Shown here piece after piece: positions 7,164 to 7,316 of a stretch of 7,316 bases of DNA; positions within the stretch are counted from its first letter, which is position 1; the number at the start of each line of letters is the position of its first letter. This DNA is from an uncultured Prevotella sp. (GTDB taxonomy: Bacteria; Bacteroidota; Bacteroidia; Bacteroidales; Bacteroidaceae): the NCBI GenBank assembly GCA_900553155.1, contig USCM01000090.1, positions 1 through 7,316 of the forward strand. The letters are read 5' to 3'. Made by a program: the position numbers and the translations under genes. The notes below the pieces were generated by a model. The model worked only from the letters and a program-made list of their open reading frames with translations. It did no database searches and was not told the DNA's origin.

Positions 7164-7221
7164 GTTGAACTTTAGTTTCTTGTTCAACGACCACCTTTTG
7201 AAGGAATGATATACTCGTTCC
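7164..7221 (+). promoter_or_regulatory. Possible structured 5' leader with two hairpins
   Basis: The first inverted repeat is GTTGAAC (7164-7170) with GTTCAAC (7182-7188), a perfect 7-bp stem with an 11-nt loop. The second is GGAATGA (7203-7209) with TCGTTCC (7215-7221), a 7-bp stem with one G-U pair and a 5-nt loop. A third small stem, CCTT-TTG-AAGG (7194-7204), shares its GG with the second and would exclude it. The region lies between the predicted promoter and the ATG at 7247. No known riboswitch class was recognised. Confidence 0.35.
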
Positions 7222-7246
7222 AATCTATAAAAAAGAGTCTAACAAA

Positions 7247-7316
7247 ATGAATTTGAAGAAAAAGATTAAAACATTAGCAATATCTCTCATGTTGGCTGTT
7301 GTGGCAGTGCCCGCAC
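7247..7316 (+). CDS. Exported protein, 5' end only (signal peptide)
   Basis: Only 23 codons are inside the window. They start MNLKKKIKTLAISLML and continue AVVAVPA, a textbook Sec signal peptide: a lysine-rich start, a hydrophobic core at about residues 9-21, and small residues near the end. No lipobox cysteine is seen up to the window edge, though it could lie beyond. The mature protein is not visible, so its function is unknown. A -7 element at 7113-7120 and a leader of about 120 nt lie upstream, which supports this ATG as a real start. Confidence 0.65.
   Translation, partial: MNLKKKIKTLAISLMLAVVAVPA

Noticed and set aside
1..7316. A novel defence, mobile or secondary-metabolism system
   Set aside because: All the substantial genes belong to well-known housekeeping or transport families; no transposase, phage, toxin-antitoxin, CRISPR or biosynthetic gene was seen on either strand.

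Overview
The window reads as ordinary chromosome from a member of the Bacteroidetes, most likely a Prevotella-like Bacteroidales. The grounds are three: TAnnTTTG-type -7 promoter elements with no Shine-Dalgarno sequences, a serine-type sulfatase of the kind common in gut Bacteroidetes, and the run DJ-1/PfpI - ispD - recG placed divergently from nadK. The genus is inferred from gene style, not proven. No RNA genes, CRISPR array, insertion sequence or phage gene is visible.

Left half (1-3308, minus strand). From the divergent promoter region leftwards lie nadK (NAD kinase), a single-chain type I ABC exporter with a fused membrane domain and ATPase, and the first 221 codons of a secreted S1-family sulfatase that runs off the window. 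Gaps are 55 and 40 bp and hold no recognisable promoter, so the three may be co-transcribed, although their roles (NADP supply, export, sulfated-glycan breakdown) are not obviously linked.

Middle (3309-3418). A 110-bp divergent intergenic region carries one Bacteroidetes -7 element on each strand.

Right half (3419-7007, plus strand). A DJ-1/PfpI protein with an unusual charged 40-residue N-terminal extension is followed without a gap by ispD (MEP isoprenoid pathway). A short repeat-rich spacer then leads to recG (branched-DNA helicase). The ispD reading frame is broken near 4460: comparison with the conserved family motif indicates 8 bases missing, which removes most of the HDAVRP motif and shifts the frame. 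This is either a real lesion in a normally essential gene or a sequence error, and it is the most notable thing in the window.

Right end (7008-7316). After recG comes an AT-rich spacer, a clear -7 element, a leader of about 120 nt with direct repeats and two possible hairpins, and the first 23 codons of an exported protein cut by the window edge.

I found no convincing evidence of a previously undescribed system. The worthwhile observations are the ispD lesion, the DJ-1 extension, the ispD-recG repeat and the structured leader at the right end.
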